Source of the DNA: Pseudomonas sp. GR 6-02
GTDB taxonomy: Bacteria; Pseudomonadota; Gammaproteobacteria; Pseudomonadales; Pseudomonadaceae
Direction: 5' to 3'
NCBI RefSeq assembly: GCF_001655615.1
Contig: NZ_CP011567.1
Location: 1,993,001 to 2,057,000 of the forward strand
Length of the DNA: 64,000 bases
Part shown: in pieces, positions 54,014-63,633 of the stretch
How positions within the stretch are numbered: position 1 is the first letter of the stretch
Layout of the letters: the number at the start of each line of letters is the position of its first letter
Program-made: the position numbers and the translations under genes
Notes under the pieces: generated by a model
Databases searched by the model: none
What the model saw: only the letters and a program-made list of their open reading frames with translations
Told to the model about the DNA's origin: nothing

Positions 54014-54916
54014 ATGAGCCAATATCAACGACTCTTTCTGATAGCCGGCCCAGCCATGCGTCACACCCCGGCGTTGGAACGAGCTGTCGCCATCGCCGAA
54101 GCCACTGGCGCAGCGCTGCACATCACGGTGTTTATCGAAGACTCTCACCTTTTGGGGTTGATGAGCGCCGGTGCGCGGTTTCGTGAGGCCTGTCAGCAAG
54201 AGAATGAAAAGTGGCTGAAGGATGAAGCAGATCTGATACGCGGGCGCGGGGTCACGGTAAGCACCGAAGTGCTTATAACCCGCAGCGCGTTGCAAGAAAT
54301 CCTTCGGCACGTGGCAGAAATGCAGCCGGATCTGGTGATCAAGGACGTACAGCACGAGTCTGCACTTAAGCGTGTTTTCGTTACGCCTCTGGATTGGCAC
54401 CTGTTGCGCGAATGTCCGGTGCCTGTGCATCTGGTCAGCGAAGTCAGGTGTCCGCTGCCGCGGGTGATCGTGGCGGCGGTCGATCCGTCGCAACCCGATA
54501 CGCAGATCACCGGCATCAACGACCGCATCATCCAGGCAGCGAACGGACTGGCCATGCAATGCAACGCAGAACTGCATTTGCTGCATGCCTATGATCTGTC
54601 GCTGACGCATATAGCCGACGCAGGCGCGGGTGCAGTGACGATGCCAGGCTTCAACAGTGACGTGCGCAAATCTCTGCATCAGTCATTCATCGCATTGGCC
54701 GACCACTTTGGCGTGCCCACCGAGCGACAACACTTCGTTGCGGGCCCGCCCGGCAAAGCGCTGGCTGACTTTGCAGCGCATCACCGGGCCGATGTGATCG
54801 TCATGGGCAATGCGCATCGCAAGGGGTTGGGCAAGTGGGTGGGCAGTACGACGGAGCATGTTCTGTATCGAGTGCCCTGCAACATCTTCGCGGTCACGGG
54901 GGCAGCGGATCAGTGA
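54014..54916 (+). CDS. Tandem universal stress protein (UspE type)
   Basis: 300 residues, two Usp domains (about 5-150 and 155-300). The second half keeps the ATP-binding string MGNAHRKGLGKWVGSTTEHVL; the first does not (KDVQHESALKRVF...). GGAGGTGTTAC precedes the ATG. Its 3' end overlaps by 7 bp the convergent gene at 54910-55326. Confidence 0.88.
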   Translation: MSQYQRLFLIAGPAMRHTPALERAVAIAEATGAALHITVFIEDSHLLGLMSAGARFREACQQENEKWLKDEADLIRGRGVTVSTEVLITRSALQEILRHVAEMQPDLVIKDVQHESALKRVFVTPLDWHLLRECPVPVHLVSEVRCPLPRVIVAAVDPSQPDTQITGINDRIIQAANGLAMQCNAELHLLHAYDLSLTHIADAGAGAVTMPGFNSDVRKSLHQSFIALADHFGVPTERQHFVAGPPGKALADFAAHHRADVIVMGNAHRKGLGKWVGSTTEHVLYRVPCNIFAVTGAADQ

Positions 54917-55326
54917 ATGGAGTCGTTGTTAAATGATTCGCGAGGGACGCCTCGGCGACCGGGGCGGTTTTTTTTGTGGGCGCGTGCCGAGATGTCCTCG
55001 AAGGTATCGCTATCGGTTGCCGCCAGGAGCTTGCCACCGTCCTTCAGGGTGGCCATGAAGGTCACTTCCGTGTTGTTGCCCGCGAGCAGATAGCCAGCGA
55101 TGGCACCGACCGGCCCCAACAACATCGCGCCCGCAATGCCCAGGCCGATGGCGCTCTTTATATTCTTGTTGGAGTCCGTGTTCTGGATTGTTAGATCTTT
55201 AAATTCCGAGACCGGGAAGCTTTTCCCCAGTCGTGGCTTAAGGGCCGTTTTGAGCGTGATGGTACCCGAGTGATATTCCCCGTCGCACTGCGGGAAGTCA
55301 CCAGCGAGCACTATGATCTTTGCCAT
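54910..55326 (-). CDS. Glycine-zipper protein of unknown function
   Basis: 138 residues. The central hydrophobic GLGIAGAMLLGPVGAIAGYLLAG (about 61-83) is a glycine-zipper membrane segment, flanked by a beta-rich N-terminal part and a basic C-terminus (RAHKKNRPGRRG). No signal peptide. Convergent with the stress protein gene. I do not recognise a named family. Confidence 0.6.
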   Translation of the reverse strand: MAKIIVLAGDFPQCDGEYHSGTITLKTALKPRLGKSFPVSEFKDLTIQNTDSNKNIKSAIGLGIAGAMLLGPVGAIAGYLLAGNNTEVTFMATLKDGGKLLAATDSDTFEDISARAHKKNRPGRRGVPRESFNNDSIH

Positions 55327-55706
55327 GTGGAATGTTCTCTTGGGCGATCATTTTGGGGGTAGACATTGCGCGCGCCCAAACTCAAAACGTCAACGAGCTG
55401 ACGATGAGTGGCAGCCATGGATTTGCGATACACAAGTGTCAGTCTTCCAGGTCAATTTCATCTTCAGGCGCCCATCAAGCGTCGAGCAGGGCGGGGGGAG
55501 GATCGTCCGGCATGGTTATTCCTCCAGTCATGAACGCAAAGCGTAGCAGGCGGGTAGGGCTGTCGAGGTGGTCATAGCCCTGGTCATGGACGTTTTATAA
55601 CGTTTGCCTCAAGCCGGCAGGTAATGCGTTTTAATTCTCCGTTGACCCGACAGCTGCTCGGAACCAACAACAGACCTTTCAGCCGAAAGGGGTTAACGGG
55701 GGATTA
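55327..55706. other. Intergenic stretch before uppP
   Basis: 380 bp with no confident gene. On the minus strand GGAGGAATAACC precedes an ATG at 55513, but the frame meets TGA after twelve codons (MPDDPPPALLDA) and would continue for another eleven to 55439. No terminator or repeat was seen; the uppP promoter must be in the last 100 bp. Confidence 0.4.
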
Positions 55707-56543
55707 ATGGACTTCTGGACCACCACGCAAGTATCGATTCTAGGGCTGGTTGAAGGACTCACAGAGTTTTTGCCGATCTCCAGTACAGGCCATCAGATTA
55801 TTGCCGCGGACTTGCTCGACTTTGGCGGTGAGCGAGCCATGGCGTTCAATATCATTATTCAGTTGGGCGCTATTCTGGCGGTCGTCTGGGAGTTCCGTCG
55901 CAAGATTCTGGACATCACCACGGGTTTGCCGACCCAGCGTAATGCGCAACGTTTTACTCTGAATTTGCTGATCGGTTTCTTGCCGGCGGTGGTGCTGGGG
56001 GTGATGTTCGCCGACAAAATCCATCAATATCTGTTCAACCCGATCACCGTGGCCGTGGCGCTGGTGATCGGCGGGATCATCATGTTGTGGGCTGAACAGC
56101 GCGAGCACGTGGTAGTGGTCGATCACGTGGACGAGATGCGCTGGACCGATGCCTTGAAAGTCGGATGTGCACAATGCCTGGCGATGATTCCCGGCACTTC
56201 GCGTTCGGGATCGACGATTATCGGCGGGTTGCTGTTTGGCCTGTCACGCAAGACGGCCACCGAGTTTTCGTTCTTCCTTGCGATGCCGACAATGGTGGGG
56301 GCCGCGGTGTACTCGGGCTATAAATATCGCGACCTGTTCCAGGCCGCAGATTTGCCGGTGTTTGCCCTGGGATTTGTCGCCGCTTTCGTCTTTGCGATGA
56401 TTGCCGTGCGCGGGTTGCTCAAGTTCATCGCCAACCATAGTTATGCGGTGTTTGCCTGGTACCGGATCGCCTTCGGTTTACTGATTCTGGCGACGTGGTT
56501 TTTGGGTTGGGTGGACTGGAATCACCTCTCGGAAGGGGCGTAG
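55707..56543 (+). CDS. uppP: Undecaprenyl-diphosphate phosphatase UppP/BacA
   Basis: 278 residues, eight helices. Signature [16 protein letters not shown] (Glu residues near 17 and 21) and [14 protein letters not shown] around 172. Removes a phosphate from undecaprenyl diphosphate to recycle the carrier lipid for peptidoglycan and surface glycans. ATG preceded by GGGGG. Confidence 0.94.
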   Translation: MDFWTTTQVSILGLVEGLTEFLPISSTGHQIIAADLLDFGGERAMAFNIIIQLGAILAVVWEFRRKILDITTGLPTQRNAQRFTLNLLIGFLPAVVLGVMFADKIHQYLFNPITVAVALVIGGIIMLWAEQREHVVVVDHVDEMRWTDALKVGCAQCLAMIPGTSRSGSTIIGGLLFGLSRKTATEFSFFLAMPTMVGAAVYSGYKYRDLFQAADLPVFALGFVAAFVFAMIAVRGLLKFIANHSYAVFAWYRIAFGLLILATWFLGWVDWNHLSEGA

Positions 56544-56559
56544 GTTTTCCTGTGTTGAT

Positions 56560-56589
56560 AAAAAACGCCGCTTGTTGAGCGGCGTTTTT
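56560..56589. terminator. Bidirectional terminator between uppP and rfaH
   Basis: Stem AACGCCGCT/AGCGGCGTT with flanking A and T runs, lying between convergent genes so it can end both transcripts. Confidence 0.85.
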
Positions 56590-56609
56590 GTGTGAGCAGC
56601 TAAAAGCAT

Positions 56610-57116
56610 CTAAAGCTTGTTGACCCGCGCCAGTGGCAGGCTGATTTGCTGTTCACGCTGCAGCAAATTCATCATCAGCAGTACCCGTTCTTCACCGTCC
56701 ATGGCCAGGAACACCGCTTCGAGATCGCAGAACGGACCTTCAGTGATGCGCACCGCATCTCCGTGTTTCAACAGCGTGGTCACGATCGCCTGGCTGTCTG
56801 GTTCCTGGAGTTCGTCGATCAGCGCATCGCGGATCGGCAATGGCTGACCGCCAAACCCGACGACCCGCGAAACGCCGCGGGTCGAGCGCAGTGGACCCCA
56901 GCTGTCCTGAAGGCTCAGTTGAATAAACAGGTAGCCCGGAAACAGCGACTCGCTGATCACTCGACGTTGCCCGCGCAACATGCGCTCACGTCTGTAGGTC
57001 TTGCGAAAGCATGCATAGCCTTGGCGCTGCAAATGTTCTTCGGCGCGCTCATCTTGTTTGGGCTTGCACTGGACCAGGTACCAGGCTTTGGTGGCGTGTT
57101 CGGCAATCGCGTTCAT
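56610..57116 (-). CDS. rfaH: RfaH, NusG-like antiterminator
   Basis: 168 residues. NusG N-terminal domain (WYLVQCKPKQDERAEEHLQRQGY, SLFPGYLFIQL, STRGVSRVVGFGG) followed by a short KOW-like C-terminal domain (GDAVRITEGPFCDLEAVFL). RfaH loads at ops sites and stops premature termination in long envelope operons. Its ATG overlaps the previous stop. A canonical ops element is present at 61964-61976, upstream of ugd. Confidence 0.9.
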   Translation of the reverse strand: MNAIAEHATKAWYLVQCKPKQDERAEEHLQRQGYACFRKTYRRERMLRGQRRVISESLFPGYLFIQLSLQDSWGPLRSTRGVSRVVGFGGQPLPIRDALIDELQEPDSQAIVTTLLKHGDAVRITEGPFCDLEAVFLAMDGEERVLLMMNLLQREQQISLPLARVNKL

Positions 57117-57544
57117 TCAAATGCCCTCCCTGCATCGATCTGCCCCAGCAGCTCGGCGGTTTTGCGCTGCAGGAGCGAGCTGTCGCCCCGACTCTCCACG
57201 GTCAGGCAAGCTACGCAACCCTCGCCCGAGAGGCGCAAGCTGAAGCGCCAGTCGGCAAAGACCAGGTTCAGCCCGCTGCTTTCGTTGAGGTCGAGGGCGT
57301 CGCGGGCGTAACGCTGCTTGATGCTCGCCAGCAGCGCCGGACCATCCTTGACTTGGCGGCGGATCTCCCCGGAGGAGGGGAACGCGCCGATGCGTTCCAC
57401 CAGCAGTACCGGTGGTTTTCGCACGCGGGGGAAAATCAGTTCCGACGCATAGGCGCGCACGATGCGGTACGCGAGGTTGTGCTTAAGGTCAGCGCTATAC
57501 GGGTGGCGACTGTCATCTGCCTTGAAACCGCTCAACGTATTCAT
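57113..57544 (-). pseudogene. Truncated phosphomannomutase-like remnant (C-terminal domain)
   Basis: 143 residues equal to the last part of ManB/CpsG phosphomannomutases: AFPSSGEIRRQVKDG and LNLVFADWRFSLRLS...VESRGDSSLLQRKTAELLGQ. Catalytic phosphoserine, metal loop and sugar loop are absent, and the phosphate-binding SSNTEP of the family reads LSGEGC. It retains an open frame, ribosome spacing and an overlap with rfaH, so it may still be translated; activity as a mutase is ruled out by what is missing. Confidence 0.65.
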
Positions 57545-57593
57545 AGAGGCTTCGTCCATAAGGTGATAAAGACCATATCGGGGGACAGCAACA

Positions 57594-58427
57594 TCACAGG
57601 GCGTTTTGATGCAGATGCTCGAAGCAGAAGTTGGTGGCTTCGATATAACCTTCGGCACCGCCACAGTCGAAGCGTCGACCCTCGAACTTGTAAGCCAGCA
57701 CGCAGCCGTTCTGGGCCTGCTTCATCAGCGCATCGGTGATCTGGATTTCACCGCCCTTGCCAGGTTCGGTGTCAGCGATCAGGTCGAAGATGTCGGGGGT
57801 CAGAATGTATCGACCGATGATCGCCAGGTTGGACGGAGCGTCTTCCGGACGGGGCTTTTCGACCATGCTGTTGACCCGGTAAATCCCCTCGCGAATCAAC
57901 TCGCCGGCAATCACGCCGTACTTCTGAGTCTGCTCGCGGGGTACTTCCTGGATCGCTACGATCGAACAGCGGAACTGCTCATAAAGCTTGAGCATTTGCG
58001 CCAGAACTCCATCCCCCTCCAGGTTCAGGCACAGGTCGTCGGCCAGCACCACGGCGAATGGCTCATCACCGATCAACGAGCGGCCGCTGAGAATGGCGTG
58101 CCCCAGGCCTTTCATTTCCACCTGACGAGTGTAGGAAAAACTGCAGGTATCGATCAGCTCGCGAGTGCCGTGCAGGAACTTTTCCTTATCGGTGCCACGA
58201 ATCTGATGCTCCAGCTCGTAGCTGGTATCGAAATGATCCTCCAGCGCGCGCTTGCCGCGACCGGTGACGATGGCCATGTGTTGCAGGCCGGCGTCACGCG
58301 CTTCCTCGACGGCATACTGGATCAGCGGCTTACTGACGATCGGCAGCATCTCCTTCGGCATGGCCTTGGTGGCGGGTAAAAAGCGGGTCCCATAACCGGC
58401 GGCGGGGAACAGGCATTTACGAATCAT
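57594..58427 (-). CDS. galU: UTP-glucose-1-phosphate uridylyltransferase GalU
   Basis: 277 residues. Nucleotide-binding start CLFPAAGYGTRFLPATKAMPKEML, then VLADDLCLN and VEKPRPEDAPSNLAIIGRYIL. Makes UDP-glucose, the substrate of the UDP-glucose dehydrogenase gene at 62108. ATG 58427 has AAGGA eight bases upstream. Confidence 0.94.
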   Translation of the reverse strand: MIRKCLFPAAGYGTRFLPATKAMPKEMLPIVSKPLIQYAVEEARDAGLQHMAIVTGRGKRALEDHFDTSYELEHQIRGTDKEKFLHGTRELIDTCSFSYTRQVEMKGLGHAILSGRSLIGDEPFAVVLADDLCLNLEGDGVLAQMLKLYEQFRCSIVAIQEVPREQTQKYGVIAGELIREGIYRVNSMVEKPRPEDAPSNLAIIGRYILTPDIFDLIADTEPGKGGEIQITDALMKQAQNGCVLAYKFEGRRFDCGGAEGYIEATNFCFEHLHQNAL

Positions 58428-59086
58428 GGAAGCGTCCTTGAAAGTAGACTGATGGAATAGCTGATGGCAGTAGGAAAGATTCGATCCAGGCTGGCCGAAC
58501 CGGTCACGCTGGGGAGTGCGGGCTCGAAGCGGCCCGGTCACTCAAGAACAATGTTCGCAACGCGCCAGGGGCTGCGAATGGTCTGCACGCCATGCTTCTC
58601 GCCAGGCGCGGGCAGGGGAGACATCGAGCAGCCGATTTGCCGGCGAGCATGCCCGGTTGTTCCACGGCATGCTCGTGACGTAACCCGCTGTAAATAGAGT
58701 TATTGCCCAAGGCGTCCCTTACCCAACTACTAACCAAATGTTCGACACCCTGGCAATGCAGTAGCGGAACGGCTATACATTAGTCATTCGCTATTTCAGT
58801 ATAATTTAGATTGAACAGTCGCCAGAAAACGACAACCGTTAGAAATTGTCTGAATAAATTCACTAACTGTTATTTTTGTACTCTGGAGAGTGCGATGTTA
58901 TTTTTTGTCTGGATAAAAAGTTGAGGGCTGTTCAAGCGTCATGGTAATAAATACGCATTGATTGTTTGAAAGTTTCAGTCGCAGTTCCTGGTCGTTATAA
59001 ATGCCCGGGCTCATTCGTAATTTAAAGCTCTTATGTTCGGCAAGTGCTAGGTCACCGCCAATGTTGACAAGACGGGGAAGGTCATC
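58428..59086. other. Divergent promoter region between galU and the wzb-like gene
   Basis: 659 bp, turning AT-rich after about 58740. No confident gene. GGAGAG stands before an ATG at 58895 that opens a nine-codon frame (MLFFVWIKS), a possible leader peptide but unsupported. Promoters for galU and the exopolysaccharide genes must lie here. Confidence 0.4.
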
Positions 59087-59527
59087 TTGCTTAAAAGGGT
59101 TTTGATTGTCTGTGTTGGCAATATATGCCGCAGTCCCACCGCGGAGCATTTGCTGCGTGGGGCACTCGTCCATTCCGATATTCAGGTCAGTTCAGCCGGC
59201 CTTGCCGCCCTGACGGGCAAGCCCATCGAGCCGACAGCACACGCCGTGCTCACAGAGCATGGTCATCTGCCCCATGAGCACCAGGCCGTTCAGCTCACTT
59301 CTCAAGCCGTCAGTGAGGCGGACTTGATTCTGGTGATGGAGCGGCGACATGTCAGTGGCGTGCTCAACATTGCCCCTGAAGCGCGGGGCAAAGTGTTGCT
59401 GTTGGGCAAGTGGCAGGACGATCGAGAGATCAGCGACCCCTACCGTCAAGGCAAACCTGCTTTTGTGCACGCTTATGCGTTGATCGAAGAAGCCGTACAC
59501 GCATGGGCACAGCGTCTGGCACGCTGA
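59087..59527 (+). CDS. Low-molecular-weight protein tyrosine phosphatase (Wzb-like)
   Basis: 146 residues. Active-site loop VCVGNICRSP (Cys9, Arg15) and the general acid in SDPYRQG (Asp116). Starts with TTG 59087; GGGGAAGG at five bases supports it. Dephosphorylates the C-terminal tyrosines of the Wzc-like kinase encoded 46 bp downstream. Confidence 0.9.
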   Translation: MLKRVLIVCVGNICRSPTAEHLLRGALVHSDIQVSSAGLAALTGKPIEPTAHAVLTEHGHLPHEHQAVQLTSQAVSEADLILVMERRHVSGVLNIAPEARGKVLLLGKWQDDREISDPYRQGKPAFVHAYALIEEAVHAWAQRLAR

Positions 59528-59573
59528 TGGCCACTTCCTTTTTGAATCGTAATCAAGGCAAAGAATCCGACTT

Positions 59574-61799
59574 ATGCAGCAAGCACCGGTAGTCAACGTG
59601 CGGGACGACGACAATGACGAGATTGATCTTCTCGGCCTGTTTGGAACACTCATCGACCATAAATGGCTGATTGCCGCGGTTACCGGCGCCTTCATGGTCG
59701 CAGGGGCCGCGTACGCAGTGCTGGCGACACCGGTATTTCAGGCGAATGCGCTGTTGCAGGTCGAAGCGAAGAAGAACGACTTATTGGGCTTCTCGGATAT
59801 CGGCAGCATGCTGGGCAAGGAGTCTCCTTCGGCCACCGAAATCGAGTTGATCCAGTCCCGCTCCGTGATTGGTAAAACTGTCGATAACTTGAAACTTGAT
59901 ATTGTCATACAGCCGAAGTATTTCCCGGTTTTCGGTGAGTTCCTGGCGCGTCGATTCCAGAATAATAATCCCGGTGAAATAGCCGAACCCTTGTTGGGGT
60001 TGAACAGTTTCGCCTGGGGAGGGGAGTCGCTGAAGATCTTCAAACTGGATCTCCCCGATTCGCAACTGGGCAAGAAATTGACCCTGACCACGGGTGAAAA
60101 TGGTCATTTCACGTTGGTGGATGAAGATGACAACCTATTGGCGGCCAGCCGGGCCGGAGAGCTTTTCGAAAAAAATGGCGTAACGTTTCAAATAGAGGAA
60201 CTGCACGCCAATCCTGGTACCCGCTTCCGCATTATCCGTAACTCCCGCCTGACCAGTATCCTCGACTATCAAGAGGCCCTGGATGTAGTTGAGCGCGGAA
60301 AAGAGTCGGGCATGATCGGTCTGGCGCTGGAAAGCACAGATCCGGACCAGGCGATTAAAATACTCAATGAAATCGCCGCTATATATGTACGGCAAAACGT
60401 AGAGCGCACTTCAGCAGAGGCTGCGCAGAGCCTGGCGTTTCTCAAAGAGCAACTTCCTGAGGTCAAGAAGGATCTGGAAAAAGCCGGAAATGCGTTGAAT
60501 GAGTACCAGACGCGCAGCAAGTCCGTGGACATCACGCTCGAAACCAAAGCCATTCTTGATCAGATAGTCGGGCTCGATACCAATATTTCCGAGTTGAAGT
60601 TGCAGCAAGCCGAGATGGACCGCAAGTTCACCCGTCAACATCCTGCCTATCGCGCATTGTTGACCCAGATCGGTGAGTTGACCAGCAAGCAGAAAAGTTT
60701 GGCGTCCAAAGTAGAGAGCCTTCCCTCTACCCAACAAGAATTGCTGAGCCTTACCCGGGATGTAGAGGTCGGTACGGCCATTTACACCCAGCTGCTGAAT
60801 AAGTCTCAGGAACTGGATGTGATGCGCGCGGGCACTGTCGGTAACGTACGCCTGATCGACACCGCGGACGTCAACTTCCTCAAACCGGTCAAGCCGAAAA
60901 AAATCCTGATTGTATTGATCGCCACTCTTCTTGGCGGCTTCCTGGCGGTGGCCCTGGTGCTGGTACGCAAGGCACTGAACCGGGGGCTGGAGAGTCCGGA
61001 AGCCATCGAGCAACTTGGGTTGCCGGTCTATGCGTCGATTCCCTACAGCATTCTGCAGAAAGCCGAAGAAGATAAAGTCTCCCGCGGACGAGGGCGTTCC
61101 AATGGGGCTTCATTGCTGGCCGTCACTCATCCTACCGATCTGGCAATCGAGGCATTGCGCAGTTTGCGTACCAGTCTGCACTTCGCCATGCATGAGGCCG
61201 ACAATAACCGCTTGATGATTTCCGGGCCCAGCCCTCAGGTGGGCAAAACGTTTGTCTCGGTCAACCTCGCGGTGGTGATAGCACAGACCGGGCTGCGGGT
61301 ATTATTGATCGATGTCGACATGCGCAAAGGCTATTTGCACAAAGTGTTAGGTGTTTCTTCAGACAATGGGCTCTCCGATGTTCTGGCCCGACGCTGTGAT
61401 GTGGCCACCGCCATCCATAAGACCGCAATCGACAACTTCGATTTTGTCAGTCGAGGCCTGATTCCTCCCAATCCTTCCGAGTTACTGATGCATGCCAATT
61501 TCAGTGCGCTATTGGAGCAGGTGAGTGAGCTTTACGATCTGGTGATTCTCGATACACCGCCACTATTGGCAGTGACAGATGCGGCGATCGTCGGGCGTCT
61601 GTCCGGGACCAATCTGATCGTGACGCGCTATGGCCTGAACCCGGCGAAAGAAATCGAGTTGACAGTGCGCCGGTTCACCCAGAACGGAGTTGCCATTAAA
61701 GGTGCGATTTTTAATGGCGTAGAGAGAAAGGCTTCCAACAAGTATGGCTACAGTGATTATGGTTATTACCACTATGCCTACGCCTCCGACAAAAACTAA
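59574..61799 (+). CDS. Wzc-like polysaccharide co-polymerase and tyrosine autokinase
   Basis: 741 residues. Wzz domain with two membrane helices (about 27-55 and 445-465), long coiled periplasmic part between (QSLAFLKEQLPEVKKDLEKA...). Kinase domain: Walker A GPSPQVGKT (551-559), A' LLIDVDMRKGY, Walker B LVILDTPPLL (near 657). C-terminal tyrosine cluster YGYSDYGYYHYAYASDKN. Controls chain length and export of a capsule-like glycan. Operates with the phosphatase upstream. Confidence 0.92.
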   Translation: MQQAPVVNVRDDDNDEIDLLGLFGTLIDHKWLIAAVTGAFMVAGAAYAVLATPVFQANALLQVEAKKNDLLGFSDIGSMLGKESPSATEIELIQSRSVIGKTVDNLKLDIVIQPKYFPVFGEFLARRFQNNNPGEIAEPLLGLNSFAWGGESLKIFKLDLPDSQLGKKLTLTTGENGHFTLVDEDDNLLAASRAGELFEKNGVTFQIEELHANPGTRFRIIRNSRLTSILDYQEALDVVERGKESGMIGLALESTDPDQAIKILNEIAAIYVRQNVERTSAEAAQSLAFLKEQLPEVKKDLEKAGNALNEYQTRSKSVDITLETKAILDQIVGLDTNISELKLQQAEMDRKFTRQHPAYRALLTQIGELTSKQKSLASKVESLPSTQQELLSLTRDVEVGTAIYTQLLNKSQELDVMRAGTVGNVRLIDTADVNFLKPVKPKKILIVLIATLLGGFLAVALVLVRKALNRGLESPEAIEQLGLPVYASIPYSILQKAEEDKVSRGRGRSNGASLLAVTHPTDLAIEALRSLRTSLHFAMHEADNNRLMISGPSPQVGKTFVSVNLAVVIAQTGLRVLLIDVDMRKGYLHKVLGVSSDNGLSDVLARRCDVATAIHKTAIDNFDFVSRGLIPPNPSELLMHANFSALLEQVSELYDLVILDTPPLLAVTDAAIVGRLSGTNLIVTRYGLNPAKEIELTVRRFTQNGVAIKGAIFNGVERKASNKYGYSDYGYYHYAYASDKN

Positions 61800-61963
61800 A
61801 GGGTATTGAACAGGTCGCGTCATCCGTTCAGATTTTTACGGTATTGCTGTTGTTCTTGAGTTTTTGTCGTTTATTGCTGCGCTGGATCACTAGCCAATAG
61901 GCATGATCAAACCGATAGTTCATGAAAGCACCACGTCCTGAGGAAGATGACGAAAAATCCTGG

Positions 61964-61976
61964 GGCGGTAGCGTGC
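61964..61976 (+). promoter_or_regulatory. ops element (RfaH recruitment site)
   Basis: GGCGGTAGCGTGC is the exact enterobacterial ops consensus, 132 bp upstream of ugd. An 8-bp inverted repeat (TGAGGAAG at 61939-61946, complement at 61990-61997) and a direct repeat CCACGTCC (61931-61938, 61983-61990) bracket it. A further palindrome CAAGGAATCC/GGATTCCTTG is at 62031-62051. The 61800-62107 gap holds no gene. Confidence 0.85.
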
Positions 61977-62107
61977 TTAATGCCACGTCCTTCCTCACCG
62001 GCCATTCTTGCCGCCGGACTTGAAGGCTAGCAAGGAATCCAGGATTCCTTGGGTTTCCAAGTGGGTGGCGTGAGCCAAAAACCAACATTTGTACCAAGGT
62101 AATCATC

Positions 62108-63433
62108 ATGAAAGTCACTGTATTCGGAATTGGCTACGTAGGCCTTGTTCAAGGGGCGGTGCTAGCCGAGATTGGCCACGATGTAATTTGTGTGGACGTA
62201 GATGAGCAAAAAGTAAGAAATCTGGAGCAGGGGATTATTCCAATCTATGAGCCTGGACTGGAAGTTTTAGTCAAAGAGAACTACACCGCCGGAAGGTTGA
62301 AGTTCACGACGGACGCGGCATCAGCAGTGAAGCATGGGAAGGTTCAATTCATTGCGGTAGGCACACCGCCTGATGAGGACGGATCTGCGGATCTAAAATA
62401 TGTGCTGGCTGTTGCCGAAACGATAGCAAATAATATTGAAAGCAATTGCATTATCATTAACAAGTCTACCGTTCCTGTTGGAACAGCCGATAAAGTGAGG
62501 GATCGAGTTGCGAGCGTACTGGCTCAACGCGGCCGTACTGATCTCTCATTTGACGTTGCATCGAATCCAGAATTTTTAAAGGAAGGTTCTGCAGTATCGG
62601 ACTGCATGCGTCCGGATCGGATAGTTATTGGTACGGAACAGGCGAGTACAGAAGAAGTCATACGTGACCTCTATGCTCCTTTCAACCGTAATCACGAAAA
62701 AATAATCGTCATGGACGTTCGCAGCGCTGAGCTGACGAAATATGCAGCCAACTGCATGCTTGCAACAAAAATCAGCTTCATGAATGAGATTTCTAACTTG
62801 TCAGAAATGCTCGGTGCTGATATCGAAATGGTGCGAAAGGGCATAGGTTCAGATCCCAGGATTGGTTACCACTTCATCTATGCAGGATCCGGGTATGGTG
62901 GCTCTTGTTTTCCTAAAGATGTACAAGCCCTCATTAAGACATCCGAGCAACTGGACTTTGATGCAGTAATTCTGAAGTCCGTAGAAGCAAGGAATAATGA
63001 GCAAAAGAGTGTAATTTTCAGGAAAATAATTAATCACTACAATGGGGATATCGCAGGAAAAACATTCGCTCTTTGGGGGTTGAGCTTTAAACCCAATACT
63101 GATGATATGCGTGAAGCACCCAGTCGAGTACTGATGGAGGCACTGTGGAAAAACGGCGCCAAGGTGAGAGCGTATGATCCGGAGGCGATGGAAGAAACTC
63201 AGCGAATTTACAATAATCGTGATGACTTGAGTTTGTGCGGAACCAAAGAAGAAACTTTAAAAGAAAGCGATGCCTTAATCATAATAACTGAATGGCAAGC
63301 CTTCAAGGCACCCGATCTGGATCAAATTGCAAGCCAACTTAGCGAGCCTATAATATTTGATGGAAGAAACCTTTTCGATCCTCAAAAGCTTAAAGATAAA
63401 GGTATTAAATATTACTCCATAGGCCGCCAGTAA
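62108..63433 (+). CDS. ugd: UDP-glucose 6-dehydrogenase
   Basis: 441 residues. NAD motif GIGYVGL at 7-13; catalytic Cys267 in [21 protein letters not shown] and [11 protein letters not shown] are substrate-binding loops. Oxidises UDP-glucose to UDP-glucuronate for the surface glycan. Visibly AT-richer than galU, as glycan clusters often are. First gene after the ops site. Confidence 0.94.
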   Translation: MKVTVFGIGYVGLVQGAVLAEIGHDVICVDVDEQKVRNLEQGIIPIYEPGLEVLVKENYTAGRLKFTTDAASAVKHGKVQFIAVGTPPDEDGSADLKYVLAVAETIANNIESNCIIINKSTVPVGTADKVRDRVASVLAQRGRTDLSFDVASNPEFLKEGSAVSDCMRPDRIVIGTEQASTEEVIRDLYAPFNRNHEKIIVMDVRSAELTKYAANCMLATKISFMNEISNLSEMLGADIEMVRKGIGSDPRIGYHFIYAGSGYGGSCFPKDVQALIKTSEQLDFDAVILKSVEARNNEQKSVIFRKIINHYNGDIAGKTFALWGLSFKPNTDDMREAPSRVLMEALWKNGAKVRAYDPEAMEETQRIYNNRDDLSLCGTKEETLKESDALIIITEWQAFKAPDLDQIASQLSEPIIFDGRNLFDPQKLKDKGIKYYSIGRQ

Positions 63434-63633
63434 TATTACAAGTTGAAGTGGGGGCTTTGGCCTCCGCTTCAAACAAACCCCATCGCAATAATGTCCCTGT
63501 TCCAGCATCTACCCGGACCCATATGCTGCTATATGACCTGGATCTTGCTGGTTGTCTCAGCCAACTTGGTCAGACACAAAAGCGATCAAGCTATTGAAGT
63601 CAACTGCTTAAACAATTGGCTACCAAGACCACA

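Noticed and set aside
58898..59173. 91-codon minus-strand open frame overlapping the phosphatase start
   Set aside because: Covers the active-site coding end of the wzb-like gene on the other strand, has no convincing ribosome site and no family; kept out although the non-overlapping part is AT-rich and protein-like.
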